DNA from: Rhodospirillaceae bacterium
Lineage (GTDB): Bacteria; Pseudomonadota; Alphaproteobacteria; Rhodospirillales; Casp-alpha2
DNA length: 54,949 nucleotides
Reading direction: 5' to 3'
Assembly (NCBI GenBank): GCA_016845145.1
Contig: JAERTE010000043.1
Span: 1-54,949 of the forward strand
A program made the translations under genes and the position numbers. Below the pieces are notes generated by a model, which saw only the letters and a list, made by a program, of their open reading frames with translations, was not told the DNA's origin and ran no database searches. Numbering within the stretch: the first letter of the stretch is position 1; the number at the start of each line of letters is the position of its first letter. This document shows, piece after piece, positions 1 through 8,724 of the stretch.

Positions 1-141
1 GGCGGCGAGGGTCAGGGTGCCGGAAAATTGGCTTCGTTCCGTCAAAAAAATCATAAACGCCATCAAATCAATGCCTTCCGCGCACCGTTTTGTTGTTGTT
101 CGGAAGCAAGTCGCAGCCCCAATCCGCCCGCCGCCGCCGGT
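1..141 (+). repeat. Left copy of 141 bp perfect inverted terminal repeat
   Basis: Bases 1-141 are the exact reverse complement of 54809-54949; identity stops at position 142. Short open frames run through it in several frames, but none has a convincing start or a recognisable product, so I treat it as non-coding. The rest of the leader to base 260 shows only a small dyad (CACCAT at 194-199, ATGGTG at 206-211) and a GGAG ribosome site at 246-249 before the first gene. Confidence 0.95.
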
Positions 142-260
142 ATGGCGGCACCATCTGTTCCGCACATCGAAACCCAACGGCCGACTTTACGCCCACCATC
201 TTGCAATGGTGCGAATTGGCGTCAAACTGGCAGCCCCTTGAACGCCGGAGATCCATTCCC

Positions 261-2285
261 ATGCCTATCGCTGGAAAGCACCTGTTCACTTTCGCCGTCA
301 TTGCCGACACGCATATGAACCAGGAAGAGGATTATTCCTCCTCGCCCTACCCCTGCAACGCGCTGGCCAATGCGCGCACGCGCCGTGTGATTGCGGAGCT
401 GAACCAGTTGAAGCCGGAATTCGTCGTGCACCTGGGCGATATCGTCAACCCGGTGCCGGAATTGCCGACCTACGAGGCCGCCGCCGGGCACTTCAAGGCG
501 CAAGTCGCCGAGTTGGACATGCCGTTGCATCTGGTGTCGGGCAATCACGATGTAGGCGACAAGCCGGTCAGTTGGATGCCGGCGGGCACGGTGAACGATG
601 AACATTTGGCGCTCTATGAACAGCACTTCGGCGATCATTACTATTCGTTCGATGCCAACGGCCTGCACATGGTGGTGATTAATGCACAGATCATCAATTC
701 GGGCCTGCAGGCGGAGGCCGACCAGCGCCAATGGCTTGAAAAAGATTTGGCCGATCATGCCGACAAGCGCACCTTCATCTGCATTCACTATCCGCCGTAC
801 GTCTCCAATGAAGGCGAGAACGGCACCTATGATAATTTGGACGAGCCTGGGCGCTCCTGGTTGATGGACCTGATCAAGGCGCACAAGCCCGAGGGCATGT
901 TCTGCGGCCATGTGCACAATTTCTGGTACGACCTGCTGGGCGAGACGGAGATGTATATCCTCCCCTCCACCGCCTTCGTGCGGCAGGATTATTCCGAGAT
1001 GTACCGCATCGAGCCCGGCGACCAATACGGCCGCAACGACGAACCCAAGCTGGGTTACTTCATGGTGCGTGTCTATGAGCAAGGCCATGTGGTCGAGAAC
1101 ATCCGCACCTATGGCCGCACACTCGATGAGGGCGCCGAATTGCCCGCGACACCCCAGCGCGTTCACGTGCCGCAGTCGAAGGAAAGCACGGTCACCGATG
1201 TCGGCCTCGACATGCGTCACGCCTGGGCTGAGGAACTGGTGGTGGCGCCGTCCGGCGGCGTCGATGAGTTCGAGCGCAAGCTGGCGCGCAACGATTATCC
1301 CGTGTCGGCCATGTGGGAGATGGGCATGAAGCGCATGCGCGTGCCGATCCAGGATTTGCTGGATGATAAAACGCGGCGGCGCATGCGCATCATGCAAGGC
1401 GCCGGGCATCTGTTCCAGGTGCACAGCTACGGGATTCCGCAAGACGCGGCCCGCAAGCTGTCAACGGACAACGCCGATCTGGTTTACCGCTTGGAAATCG
1501 TCATCAATTGGGAGAAGGCCGAGGAGCGCATCGCAGAGATTGCCGCCCTTAAAGCCGAGACCGGCTTGCCGATTTACCTGTCGCGGGTCAACCGCAAGCA
1601 CACCGCCAAGCACACGGGCGGGCGTTACAACCACCTGATCAGCCACGGTTTCGTGCTGGATGAGGCCGATGAGCTGGCGGCATTTTTCGATAGCAATGAA
1701 CATGCCGCCGCCATCGACGGCGTGATGTTCAATGTCATGCGCGACGTCGAGCCCGCCACCGCGGCGATGGAAGCGCATGCTTTCGCCGAGCGCATGGGCC
1801 GCACGGCATGCCTTTATGTTAAATCTTCCACCGGCAGTCCGTGGGAAGCCTTCATGGATGATGCTTCCAACACCAACCGTTTCGCCGAGACCGTCGCCGT
1901 AGGCCTGGGTGTGGCGGGTGTCGAGACCTACCTCGATACTTTCGACGACATTGAGCGCAGCTACTTCGCGCGCGCCGGTCTCGTTGATCGGCGCTTCAAT
2001 CCAAAGCTCGGCTCGCGCGTGGTCGGCAATCTGTTCGGGTTGCTGGGCGGCGGCGATTGGGCTTTGCACGGTGACGCGGCGGCGGCGGGCGGTGCCCGAG
2101 TATTAACGCTCAACGGAAACGACCAAACGCAGTTACTGGTCTTGCCGCCCGAGAACGGCGTAGCGTGCGATGCGGTATTGGATGGCCGTTCATGCAGCCA
2201 ATCCGTTGATCTCGATAGCGGTGAAATTTCAGGCGCGCCACCGCAGACGATCTCGACGGCCAGTGTCTTGCAGGTAAGCGGATGA
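261..2285 (+). CDS. Calcineurin-like metallophosphoesterase, two-domain
   Basis: The 674-residue protein opens with a calcineurin-like phosphoesterase domain (about residues 8-290). The metal-binding motifs are in order: D16-x-H18, G-D60 in GDIVN, GNHD at 94-97, H176 in CIHYPP, and GHVH at 216-219. These predict a dinuclear metal centre hydrolysing phosphoester bonds; the substrate cannot be told. Residues about 400-640 form a second conserved-looking region that I do not recognise; it may be barrel-like. I chose ATG 261 because a GGAG site lies at 246-249 and the upstream open frame is read from repeat and low-complexity sequence. No signal peptide is visible. Its stop overlaps the next gene's start (ATGA), so the two are probably translated together. 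Confidence 0.85.
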   Translation: MPIAGKHLFTFAVIADTHMNQEEDYSSSPYPCNALANARTRRVIAELNQLKPEFVVHLGDIVNPVPELPTYEAAAGHFKAQVAELDMPLHLVSGNHDVGDKPVSWMPAGTVNDEHLALYEQHFGDHYYSFDANGLHMVVINAQIINSGLQAEADQRQWLEKDLADHADKRTFICIHYPPYVSNEGENGTYDNLDEPGRSWLMDLIKAHKPEGMFCGHVHNFWYDLLGETEMYILPSTAFVRQDYSEMYRIEPGDQYGRNDEPKLGYFMVRVYEQGHVVENIRTYGRTLDEGAELPATPQRVHVPQSKESTVTDVGLDMRHAWAEELVVAPSGGVDEFERKLARNDYPVSAMWEMGMKRMRVPIQDLLDDKTRRRMRIMQGAGHLFQVHSYGIPQDAARKLSTDNADLVYRLEIVINWEKAEERIAEIAALKAETGLPIYLSRVNRKHTAKHTGGRYNHLISHGFVLDEADELAAFFDSNEHAAAIDGVMFNVMRDVEPATAAMEAHAFAERMGRTACLYVKSSTGSPWEAFMDDASNTNRFAETVAVGLGVAGVETYLDTFDDIERSYFARAGLVDRRFNPKLGSRVVGNLFGLLGGGDWALHGDAAAAGGARVLTLNGNDQTQLLVLPPENGVACDAVLDGRSCSQSVDLDSGEISGAPPQTISTASVLQVSG

Positions 2286-2869
2286 CGGACCGCCTCGAGC
2301 AGCAACTGGATTTTATCCTGGCCACCGAGGCTTTGCGCACGGTGTTCCGTCAATCGCCCGTGCTGAACACCGGGCGCAAGGAGAACAGCGCCGAGCATTC
2401 ATGGCACGTGGCGTTGATGGCATGGTTGCTGGCCGAGCACGCGAACGAGCCCGTCGATGCATCGAAGGTGATGGTGATGATTTTGCTGCACGATCTGGGC
2501 GAGATTGATGCGGGTGATGTGTTTGCCTACGACGAAGCCGCTCGCGAAGCGCATCACGAGCAAGAGCAAGCCTGCATCGTGCGTTTGGCGGCGTTATTGC
2601 CCGATGATCAAGGTGAAAAACTACTGGCGCTATGGGAGGAATTCGAAGAGGCCGAAACTTCCGAAGCGCGCTTCGCTCGCTCCCTCGATGCACTGCAGCC
2701 GATGTTGTTGAACTATCATTCCGAAGGTGGGACGTGGCGAGAGCACGATGTTTACGAGGCTAAAGTAACGGCGGTTAAATCCCCCATCGCCGAGGGTTCA
2801 GAAACACTATGGTCGCGCGCCAAGCGGCTGATCGCCGATGCGGTCGATAAAGGATTTTTGAAAACATAG
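2282..2869 (+). CDS. HD-domain hydrolase (YfbR/HD_3-like)
   Basis: A 195-residue HD-superfamily protein. The metal-binding pattern is visible as AEHSWHVA, then LLHDLGE with the adjacent His-Asp, and a later Asp near SLDALQP. This matches the HD_3 group, which includes 5'-nucleotidase-like phosphohydrolases such as YfbR, though the actual substrate is unknown. It is soluble, with no membrane segments. The start ATG overlaps the stop of the metallophosphoesterase by four bases. The pairing of two predicted phosphohydrolases in one operon suggests a shared phosphorylated substrate, but that is inference. Confidence 0.8.
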   Translation: MTDRLEQQLDFILATEALRTVFRQSPVLNTGRKENSAEHSWHVALMAWLLAEHANEPVDASKVMVMILLHDLGEIDAGDVFAYDEAAREAHHEQEQACIVRLAALLPDDQGEKLLALWEEFEEAETSEARFARSLDALQPMLLNYHSEGGTWREHDVYEAKVTAVKSPIAEGSETLWSRAKRLIADAVDKGFLKT

Positions 2870-2882
2870 AGGAGAAAAAGAG

Positions 2883-3197
2883 ATGTCCATGGTCAATGTT
2901 GTTGCGGTGATCACCGCGAAACCCGGCAAACGCGCCGAAGTCTTAGCGGCGTTCAAAGCGAACGTCCCCGCCGTGCATGCCGAAGACGGCTGCATCGAAT
3001 ACGGCGCCACCATCGATACCGAAGGTGTCGGCAGTTTCCAGACGCCGTTCGGCGAAGACACCTTCGTGGTGATTGAGAAGTGGGAGAGCATGGATCATCT
3101 GAAAGCCCACGCCGCAGCACCGCATATGGCCGAATATGCGGGCAAGGTGAAGGACATGCTGGCGGACCGTGTCATCCACGTGCTGTCGGCGGCGTAG
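2883..3197 (+). CDS. ABM-domain (antibiotic biosynthesis monooxygenase / YgiN-like) protein
   Basis: A 104-residue ABM dimeric ferredoxin-fold protein. Typical elements are an N-terminal beta strand (VVAVITAKPGKRAEV), the central HAEDGC segment, and the C-terminal FVVIEKWES, then LKAH and PHM region. Relatives act as cofactor-free quinol monooxygenases or as small heme-handling or ligand-binding proteins; the substrate cannot be assigned. A strong ribosome site (GAGGAG) precedes the ATG. It lies 13 bp after the HD-domain gene and 13 bp before the ASCH-ATPase gene, so all four genes from 261 to 6372 look like one transcription unit. Confidence 0.85.
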   Translation: MSMVNVVAVITAKPGKRAEVLAAFKANVPAVHAEDGCIEYGATIDTEGVGSFQTPFGEDTFVVIEKWESMDHLKAHAAAPHMAEYAGKVKDMLADRVIHVLSAA

Positions 3198-3210
3198 GGA
3201 AAAAATTACC

Positions 3211-6200
3211 ATGGGCGGCGATGCGCGTGTACAGGCCTTGTGGTCGGCATTCCTGGCCGAGACGGGGCGTGCGCCCGATACGCCGCTTTATGAGATTTTC
3301 CATTTCGACGATAACGAGGCCAGCGCCGGTCGGTTGTCGGCGCTTGTTGTCGCGGGTACGAAGACCGCCACGGCGTCTTTGGCCTGGGAATACGACGCAC
3401 CGGACAAGCGTCCGCCTGCACTTGGCGACCTGAGTATCATGACCGCCTGGGACGGCACGCCGCTCGGCGTGATCGAAACCACGGCGGTGGAGGTTCGCGC
3501 GTTTGAGGATGTCGACGCCGCGTTCGCCGCCGCCGAGGGCGAGGGGGACGGGTCCCTCGACTATTGGCGGACAACGCATTCGGCCTACTTCGGAAGGGTT
3601 TGCGGCCGGTTGCAGAAAACCGCCGCGCCGGACATGCCGGTTGTCTGCGAGCGGTTCGAGTTGATCCATATGTTTTCCGAACCTGGGATTGCAGACAATT
3701 CCGCCGCGACTATGGACTGGCACGCCATAGCGCCGGTAGAAGTAGCGGCGGCGCTGGATGTGGATGCCTTTGTGGGGCTGGGCACGGAGGCGGTTGCCGA
3801 GCGCCGCGAACAGCATGGCCCGAATCGCCTGGCCGAAGCACCACCGCGTTCGAAGTGGTTGCTGTTTCTTGATCAGTTCAAGAGCCTGTTGATCTTGGTG
3901 TTGATCGCAGCCGCGCTTCTAGCGGGCGCGATCGGTGATATCAAGGATGCGGTGGTGATCTTGGTCGTGGTGACGATCAATTCCATCCTCGGCTTTTGGC
4001 AGGAGTACCGCGCCGAGGCGACGCTTGATGCCTTGAAGCAGATGCTCTCGCCCACCGCGCGTGTGCGACGCGAGGCCCAAGTGCTTGAGGTGTCTACGGA
4101 TGAGTTGGTGCCGGGCGATTTGGTGCTGTTGGATGCCGGCGACCGGGTGCCGGCGGACGGGCGGCTTTGGATGTCGCGCGGGCTTGAAATCGACGAGTCG
4201 GCGCTGACCGGTGAATCGCAATCTGTGAGCAAAAGCGCCGAAGTGCTCTCCGGTGCAGCGGCTCCGATCGCCGAGCGCACCGGCATGGCCTACATGAACA
4301 CCGTCGTCACGCACGGGCGCGGCGAGCTGCTGATTACAGGCACCGGCATGGCGACCGAGATGGGGCGATTAAGCGGCATGCTGGCGGCGGCACAGCCGGG
4401 GCCGACGCCGTTGCAAATTCAGTTGGATTCACTTGGCAAAAAACTAACCGTGATCGCCGGTGCGGTGATCGCCTTGATTTTCGCGCTCGGCCTGATGCGC
4501 GGCGAGGAGTTGATCACCATCGTGCTGACATCGATCGCGCTGGCGGTGGCGGCGATCCCGGAAGGGCTGCCTGCCGTGGTCACGGTGACGCTCGGCATCG
4601 GCATGCACCGCATGGCCCAACAACGCGCCATCGCACGCAAGCTCGCCGCAGTCGAGACGCTGGGCTGCGCCACGGTGATCTGTTCCGACAAAACCGGCAC
4701 CCTGACGCTCAACCAGATGACCGCACGGCGCATGGTGTTTCAGGGACGGCGCTTTGATGTCAGCGGCGAGGGGTATGGCGCGGATGGCAACATTGCGGCG
4801 GCGGATGGCGGCGCGCTGCCGGGTTTTTCGGCCCTGGCGTTACCCGCCGCGCTGGCTAATGAAAGTCGTATCCGCGACGGCGCATTGATCGGCGCGCCGA
4901 CCGAAGGGGCATTGCTGGCCTTGGCCACCAAGTGCGGTATTGAGCGTGACGCTGCGGTGGCAAGTAAGCCGCGCATCGCGGAAATTCCGTTCGATTCCGA
5001 GCATAAGTTTATGGCCAGCTTCCACCATGATGGCGACATCGTGCGGCTCTATGTGAAAGGTGCGCCCGATGTATTGCTGGGCCGATGCACATCTTGGTGC
5101 TCGGGTGACGGCGAAGCACCGTTGAGCGATGACGCACGTGCGGCGCTGGTTGCCGAGAATGAGGCGTTGGCCGGCGACGCCATGCGCGTGCTGGGCTTGG
5201 CCGGGAAGGACATCCCTGCCACTGATTTCGATCCGGCAGGCGATCTGATGTCCCATATTGATGGCCTGTCATTCGCTGGGCTGGTGGGGATTGTCGACCC
5301 GCCGCGCCCGGAAGCGAAAGACGCGATCCGCCTGTGCCGCCGCGCTGGCATCGATGTCAAGATGATCACCGGCGATCATGTGCTCACCGCCGCCGCTATC
5401 GCCCGCGAGCTTGGCCTTGAAGGCGATGTCATGAGCGGCGCGGAGATCGATGCGCTCTCGGATGAGGAATTCGATACCCGTGTGGAAAGTGTCGCCGTGT
5501 TCGCCCGCGTCGCGCCGGAACACAAAGTGCGCATCGTGAGCGCCTTGAAAGCCCACGACCACGTGGTCGCCATGACCGGCGACGGCGTCAACGATGCGCC
5601 GGCCCTGAAACAGGCCGACATCGGCGTTGCCATGGGGCTAACCGGCACCGAGGTCACCAAGGAAGCGGCCACCATGGTGCTGACCGACGACAATTTCGCC
5701 ACCATCGTCCGGGCCGTGGAAGAGGGACGCGGCATCTATGACAACATCGTCAAGTTCGTGCGCTTTCAGCTGTCGACCAACATCGGCGCCATCCAAACTG
5801 TGCTCGGCGCGAGCCTGCTGGGCTTGCCGACGCCGTTCACGGCGATCCAGATTTTGTGGATCAACATCATCATGGACGGCCCGCCCGCCATGAGCCTGGG
5901 CGTCGAGCCCGGCCGCGTCGGCATCATGAACGACCCACCGCGCCGGTCCGAAGCGCGCATCCTCGGCAATCAACGGCTGGGCGTGTTGGTGTTCCTGGGG
6001 TTGACCATGGCGGTCGGCACCCTGGGGCTGTTCTATCTTGCATTGCCCGACGGGGAATCCCATGCGCTGACGCTGGCCTTTACGACGTTTGTATTGTTCC
6101 AGGTGTTTAATGCCTTCAATGCACGCTCGGAGCGCGGCACCGCCTTCAACAGCCACTTCTTCCGCAACCGCTGGCTCTGGCTGTCGTTGTCAGTGACCGT

Positions 6201-6372
6201 GGCGCTGCAGGTGCTGGTGGTGCATTGGGCGCCGGCGCAGGCGGTGTTCCACACAACTGATCTGACGCCCGCGGATTGGATGGCGGCTATCGGCGTGGCG
6301 GCGAGTGTTTTGGTGTTGGACGAAGCTAGAAAATTTATCCTCGCCGTTCGGCGCAACCGGGATGATCTTTAA
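3211..6372 (+). CDS. ASCH domain fused to P2-type cation-transporting ATPase
   Basis: A 1053-residue open frame. Residues about 1-155 form an ASCH domain (AGTKTATAS, ALGD, GVIETT, then YFGR and ERFELIHMF), normally a stand-alone RNA-binding-like protein of this size. From M168 a complete P2 ATPase follows: actuator TGES, PEGLP (E451) in TM4, phosphorylation site D493-KTGT, hinge TGDGVNDAP (D791), and TM6 with N885 and D889. SERCA's site-I glutamate in TM5 aligns with A860, while E451/N885/D889 are kept, so a single-ion PMR1-like Ca2+/Mn2+ pump is likely. ATG 3211 was taken over an upstream in-frame ATG at 3169 that lies inside the preceding gene. There is no stop between the domains and no good ribosome site before M168 (3712), supporting a true fusion, but a lost stop cannot be excluded. 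Confidence 0.8.
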   Translation: MGGDARVQALWSAFLAETGRAPDTPLYEIFHFDDNEASAGRLSALVVAGTKTATASLAWEYDAPDKRPPALGDLSIMTAWDGTPLGVIETTAVEVRAFEDVDAAFAAAEGEGDGSLDYWRTTHSAYFGRVCGRLQKTAAPDMPVVCERFELIHMFSEPGIADNSAATMDWHAIAPVEVAAALDVDAFVGLGTEAVAERREQHGPNRLAEAPPRSKWLLFLDQFKSLLILVLIAAALLAGAIGDIKDAVVILVVVTINSILGFWQEYRAEATLDALKQMLSPTARVRREAQVLEVSTDELVPGDLVLLDAGDRVPADGRLWMSRGLEIDESALTGESQSVSKSAEVLSGAAAPIAERTGMAYMNTVVTHGRGELLITGTGMATEMGRLSGMLAAAQPGPTPLQIQLDSLGKKLTVIAGAVIALIFALGLMRGEELITIVLTSIALAVAAIPEGLPAVVTVTLGIGMHRMAQQRAIARKLAAVETLGCATVICSDKTGTLTLNQMTARRMVFQGRRFDVSGEGYGADGNIAAADGGALPGFSALALPAALANESRIRDGALIGAPTEGALLALATKCGIERDAAVASKPRIAEIPFDSEHKFMASFHHDGDIVRLYVKGAPDVLLGRCTSWCSGDGEAPLSDDARAALVAENEALAGDAMRVLGLAGKDIPATDFDPAGDLMSHIDGLSFAGLVGIVDPPRPEAKDAIRLCRRAGIDVKMITGDHVLTAAAIARELGLEGDVMSGAEIDALSDEEFDTRVESVAVFARVAPEHKVRIVSALKAHDHVVAMTGDGVNDAPALKQADIGVAMGLTGTEVTKEAATMVLTDDNFATIVRAVEEGRGIYDNIVKFVRFQLSTNIGAIQTVLGASLLGLPTPFTAIQILWINIIMDGPPAMSLGVEPGRVGIMNDPPRRSEARILGNQRLGVLVFLGLTMAVGTLGLFYLALPDGESHALTLAFTTFVLFQVFNAFNARSERGTAFNSHFFRNRWLWLSLSVTVALQVLVVHWAPAQAVFHTTDLTPADWMAAIGVAASVLVLDEARKFILAVRRNRDDL

Positions 6373-6589
6373 GTACGCGCTCCGTCGACGCCGGATGCTT
6401 TTCCAGCATGTTGGCCGGGCGGACCGGCCGCCGCACCAAGTCGCCGCCGCAATTGGGGCAGGTGCCGGAAAAATGGCTTTCGGCGCAATCGGCGCAAAAC
6501 GTGCACTCGTAGGTGCAGATGCGGGCATCGGGCGTGTCCGGCGGCAGGTCGGCGTTGCAGCACTCGCAGTTGGGTTTCAAGATCAACAT
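6335..6589 (-). CDS. DUF1272 cysteine-rich zinc-ribbon protein
   Basis: An 84-residue protein matching DUF1272: NCECCNADLPP, DARICTYECTFC, then CPNCGGDLVRRP. The paired CxxC motifs suggest one or two bound zinc ions. The function of the family is not established. The charged tail after residue 60 is longer than in many relatives. It is encoded opposite the ATPase gene and overlaps its 3' end by 38 bp in a tail-to-tail arrangement. The upstream hydrolase gene ends only 8 bp before this start, so it is probably the last gene of the leftward unit that begins near 8649 or earlier. Confidence 0.85.
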   Translation of the reverse strand: MLILKPNCECCNADLPPDTPDARICTYECTFCADCAESHFSGTCPNCGGDLVRRPVRPANMLEKHPASTERVLKDHPGCAERRG

Positions 6590-6596
6590 GTATCGC

Positions 6597-7382
6597 TCAA
6601 AGTCCCTTCAGCCATTTCAGGATGTTGCCTTTGCCTTTTTTCGGCGTCGCCCCATGCCCGCCGCCGATCACCTCGTAGCGGTTTTTCGGATGCGCCGGGG
6701 CTTTGGCGAATGCATAGGCCTCGCCGCGGTCAGCCATGCGGTCCTTCTCACCAACGATCCACAGCAGCGGCGTGCCGGGTTTCAAGCTTGCCGCGTTTTT
6801 CGGCATCACCGCCTCGCCGTCAGGATCATACCAACTCAGATAATGTTTTGCCGCCATGCTGAAGGTTGTGGTCCTGCCCTGGTTGATGTCGCTGAAGTCG
6901 GCAGAGTCGTTACCGTTTCCGGCGTCGACCATGGCGCGGGCCTTGGCAATGTCATCGGCGAAGCGCGACGCCCAGAGTTCCGGCACGTGCCCCGGCGCCA
7001 TGGCTATGATCCCGGCCAGACCATCGCGCCTGGCGCCGTAAGCCAACGCCGCGTTGGCGCCCAGGCTATGGCCGGCGATGACGATTTTGTCGGCGCCGTC
7101 GGATTTCAACTCGGCAACGATGCCGTCGATTTCCGCCATCGCACCTTCGAGCGTTTTGTCGAAGATGCGGCTTGCCTGCCAAGGCATGTCGGGCGCGGCG
7201 ACGATGAAACCCTTGTCACGGAGAAACCGCGCCAGGATTTGCGTCGGCGCTTTTTTCATATTCTTGCCGCCCTTGCCGTGCATGATGACGATGCCGGTCT
7301 CGGCGGGAGCGGGCGTTGGCAAGGCCAGCCCTGCTGCAAAGACAACAGCCGCCGCGAGAGTTGTTGAGAGAAATTTGATCAT
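6597..7382 (-). CDS. Secreted alpha/beta hydrolase
   Basis: About 261 residues with an N-terminal signal peptide (MIKFLSTTLAAAVVFAAGL, cleavage near APAET). The mature part has an alpha/beta hydrolase fold: oxyanion region IVIMHGKGG, nucleophile elbow GHSLGAN, an Asp in VGEKDRMAD, and the His in GGGHG. It is therefore a periplasmic or secreted esterase-like enzyme of unknown substrate. The open frame extends 42 codons upstream, but ATG 7382 is preferred because it gives the signal peptide, has GGAG just upstream, and follows the stop of the SGNH hydrolase by four bases. Confidence 0.8.
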   Translation of the reverse strand: MIKFLSTTLAAAVVFAAGLALPTPAPAETGIVIMHGKGGKNMKKAPTQILARFLRDKGFIVAAPDMPWQASRIFDKTLEGAMAEIDGIVAELKSDGADKIVIAGHSLGANAALAYGARRDGLAGIIAMAPGHVPELWASRFADDIAKARAMVDAGNGNDSADFSDINQGRTTTFSMAAKHYLSWYDPDGEAVMPKNAASLKPGTPLLWIVGEKDRMADRGEAYAFAKAPAHPKNRYEVIGGGHGATPKKGKGNILKWLKGL

Positions 7383-7386
7383 AATA

Positions 7387-8022
7387 TCATTCTCCATCGA
7401 GTATGGAGCGCCACGCCGGCCACGCGCCGACAATGTCTGCCATGCGCCGGTGTCCGTCGGGTGCGGGATGCAAACCATCGGCCAGCATGCCGAGCCAAGC
7501 CGTATCATTGATCAGCGCCGACATCATATCGAGGTACGGAATTCCCAACTCATCGGCCAGGGCTCGGAATGCCAGATTATAGTCAGCCGAGCGCGCATTG
7601 CGCTTGTCGCGCACATGCCCCTCATCGGTGGTCAGCGGCATGCGGGAATCGTCGACCGGCGTCGGGCCAATCCAAAGGGTCGGGTGCATGGTTGTCGCCG
7701 CCGACAACATGGCCCGCGCATTCTTGATGCTATCGCCCAAAGGCACGCGGATGCCGTCCTCTTGTTCGGTGGCGTCGTTGAGGCCGAAGTTGAAGATGAT
7801 GGCGCAATTGAGGCCTGCGGGCAGCCGGGCGGTGACTTCGGCCTGCCAGCGTGGCAGCAGACCGGCGGACGTATCGCCCCGGATGCCGAGATCGTAATAG
7901 GTCATGTCATGGCCGGCATCGACCTCCGCAGCACAGAGGTGTCCTGGCCAGCCGAGCATGGTCCCGTCGCCAGTGCCGTTGGTGATGCTGTCGCCAATGA
8001 AACAGGTGCGAAGTTGGGTCAT
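7387..8022 (-). CDS. SGNH/GDSL-family hydrolase
   Basis: A 211-residue cytoplasmic SGNH hydrolase. Block I is GDSIT (nucleophile Ser12), the conserved Gly is in LGIRGDTS, block III is GLND, and block V is DGLHP with the catalytic Asp and His. Such enzymes act as esterases, lipases or deacylases on small substrates; which one is not visible. There is no signal peptide, unlike the next gene. It lies 9 bp after the isochorismatase-family gene and 4 bp before the secreted hydrolase, so all three hydrolases appear co-transcribed. Confidence 0.85.
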   Translation of the reverse strand: MTQLRTCFIGDSITNGTGDGTMLGWPGHLCAAEVDAGHDMTYYDLGIRGDTSAGLLPRWQAEVTARLPAGLNCAIIFNFGLNDATEQEDGIRVPLGDSIKNARAMLSAATTMHPTLWIGPTPVDDSRMPLTTDEGHVRDKRNARSADYNLAFRALADELGIPYLDMMSALINDTAWLGMLADGLHPAPDGHRRMADIVGAWPAWRSILDGE

Positions 8023-8031
8023 TTTCCTGGC

Positions 8032-8649
8032 CTAGGCTTCAGTCTGGCCGATAGCCGCGGCATCCGGCGCCACCACACAGAAACGATCCGACAATGCCAC
8101 CAATTCGGCGCGATGCAGATCGGCGGCAGCGGCAACGCCGCCTTTGCCATCCGGCAGGTCACGCGTCGCACAAGCCGCATCAACCACGGTGGAAAAGTAC
8201 CCATGGTCGAGGGCCGAGCGCACTGTGGCGCTGACACACATGTGGGTCATGAACCCGGCGACGATGAGTTTCGGGCGCCCCGTTGCTTTCAGTTGTTCGT
8301 CCAGGTCCGTGCCGGCGAAGCTATTGGGGAGCCCCTTGCCGATCACCGTTTCACCGTTTGCCGGTGTCACGGCGTCGCAGATAGCACCGCGCGCATCGTC
8401 CCAATCGAACGCCCCGCCGGGCTGGCCCTTGTGACGGATGTGGATCACCGGCGCACCGGCGTCACGGGCCGCTACCAGCAGTTTGGCGCACTCCGCCAGC
8501 GCCGCGTCGACACCTGCCAACGGCACTGCGCCGGTGACGTATTCGTTTTGGCAATCAATGAGCACCAAAGAGCTTTCGCTCCAGCCCGCGGGCGTGAGAT
8601 CGGCGCCGGCCATTTGGAGCAGGGTTTTCGGCAAAGATGCGTCGGACAT
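8032..8649 (-). CDS. Isochorismatase-family cysteine hydrolase
   Basis: A 205-residue member of the isochorismatase-like hydrolase superfamily. The triad is visible as Asp in LVLIDCQNEY, Lys in VIGKGLPNSF, and the nucleophile Cys in THMCVSATVR; the non-proline cis-peptide region GFMTHM precedes it. Relatives hydrolyse amides such as nicotinamide, N-carbamoyl compounds or ureas, and the true substrate is unknown. It starts a run of three small hydrolases. A hairpin at 8661-8689 lies just upstream of its start. Confidence 0.85.
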   Translation of the reverse strand: MSDASLPKTLLQMAGADLTPAGWSESSLVLIDCQNEYVTGAVPLAGVDAALAECAKLLVAARDAGAPVIHIRHKGQPGGAFDWDDARGAICDAVTPANGETVIGKGLPNSFAGTDLDEQLKATGRPKLIVAGFMTHMCVSATVRSALDHGYFSTVVDAACATRDLPDGKGGVAAAADLHRAELVALSDRFCVVAPDAAAIGQTEA

Positions 8650-8660
8650 GGGAGTCTCCG

Positions 8661-8689
8661 GGCTAATCAGGGGGACTTATTGATTAGCC
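8661..8689. promoter_or_regulatory. 9-bp inverted repeat between mcd and the hydrolase genes
   Basis: GGCTAATCA (8661-8669) is matched by TGATTAGCC (8681-8689) with an 11-base spacer. It lies 12 bp upstream of the isochorismatase-family start and downstream of mcd, with no T-tract. It may be an operator or an RNA hairpin in the mcd 3' region. Confidence 0.35.
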
Positions 8690-8724
8690 GGATTCCGCGT
8701 CTCCGTCATGCGAAAGATGTGATG

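Noticed and set aside
17..241. Small open frames inside the left and right terminal repeats
   Set aside because: Both copies encode the same short peptide, but there is no ribosome site or similarity, and the frames diverge after the repeat ends.
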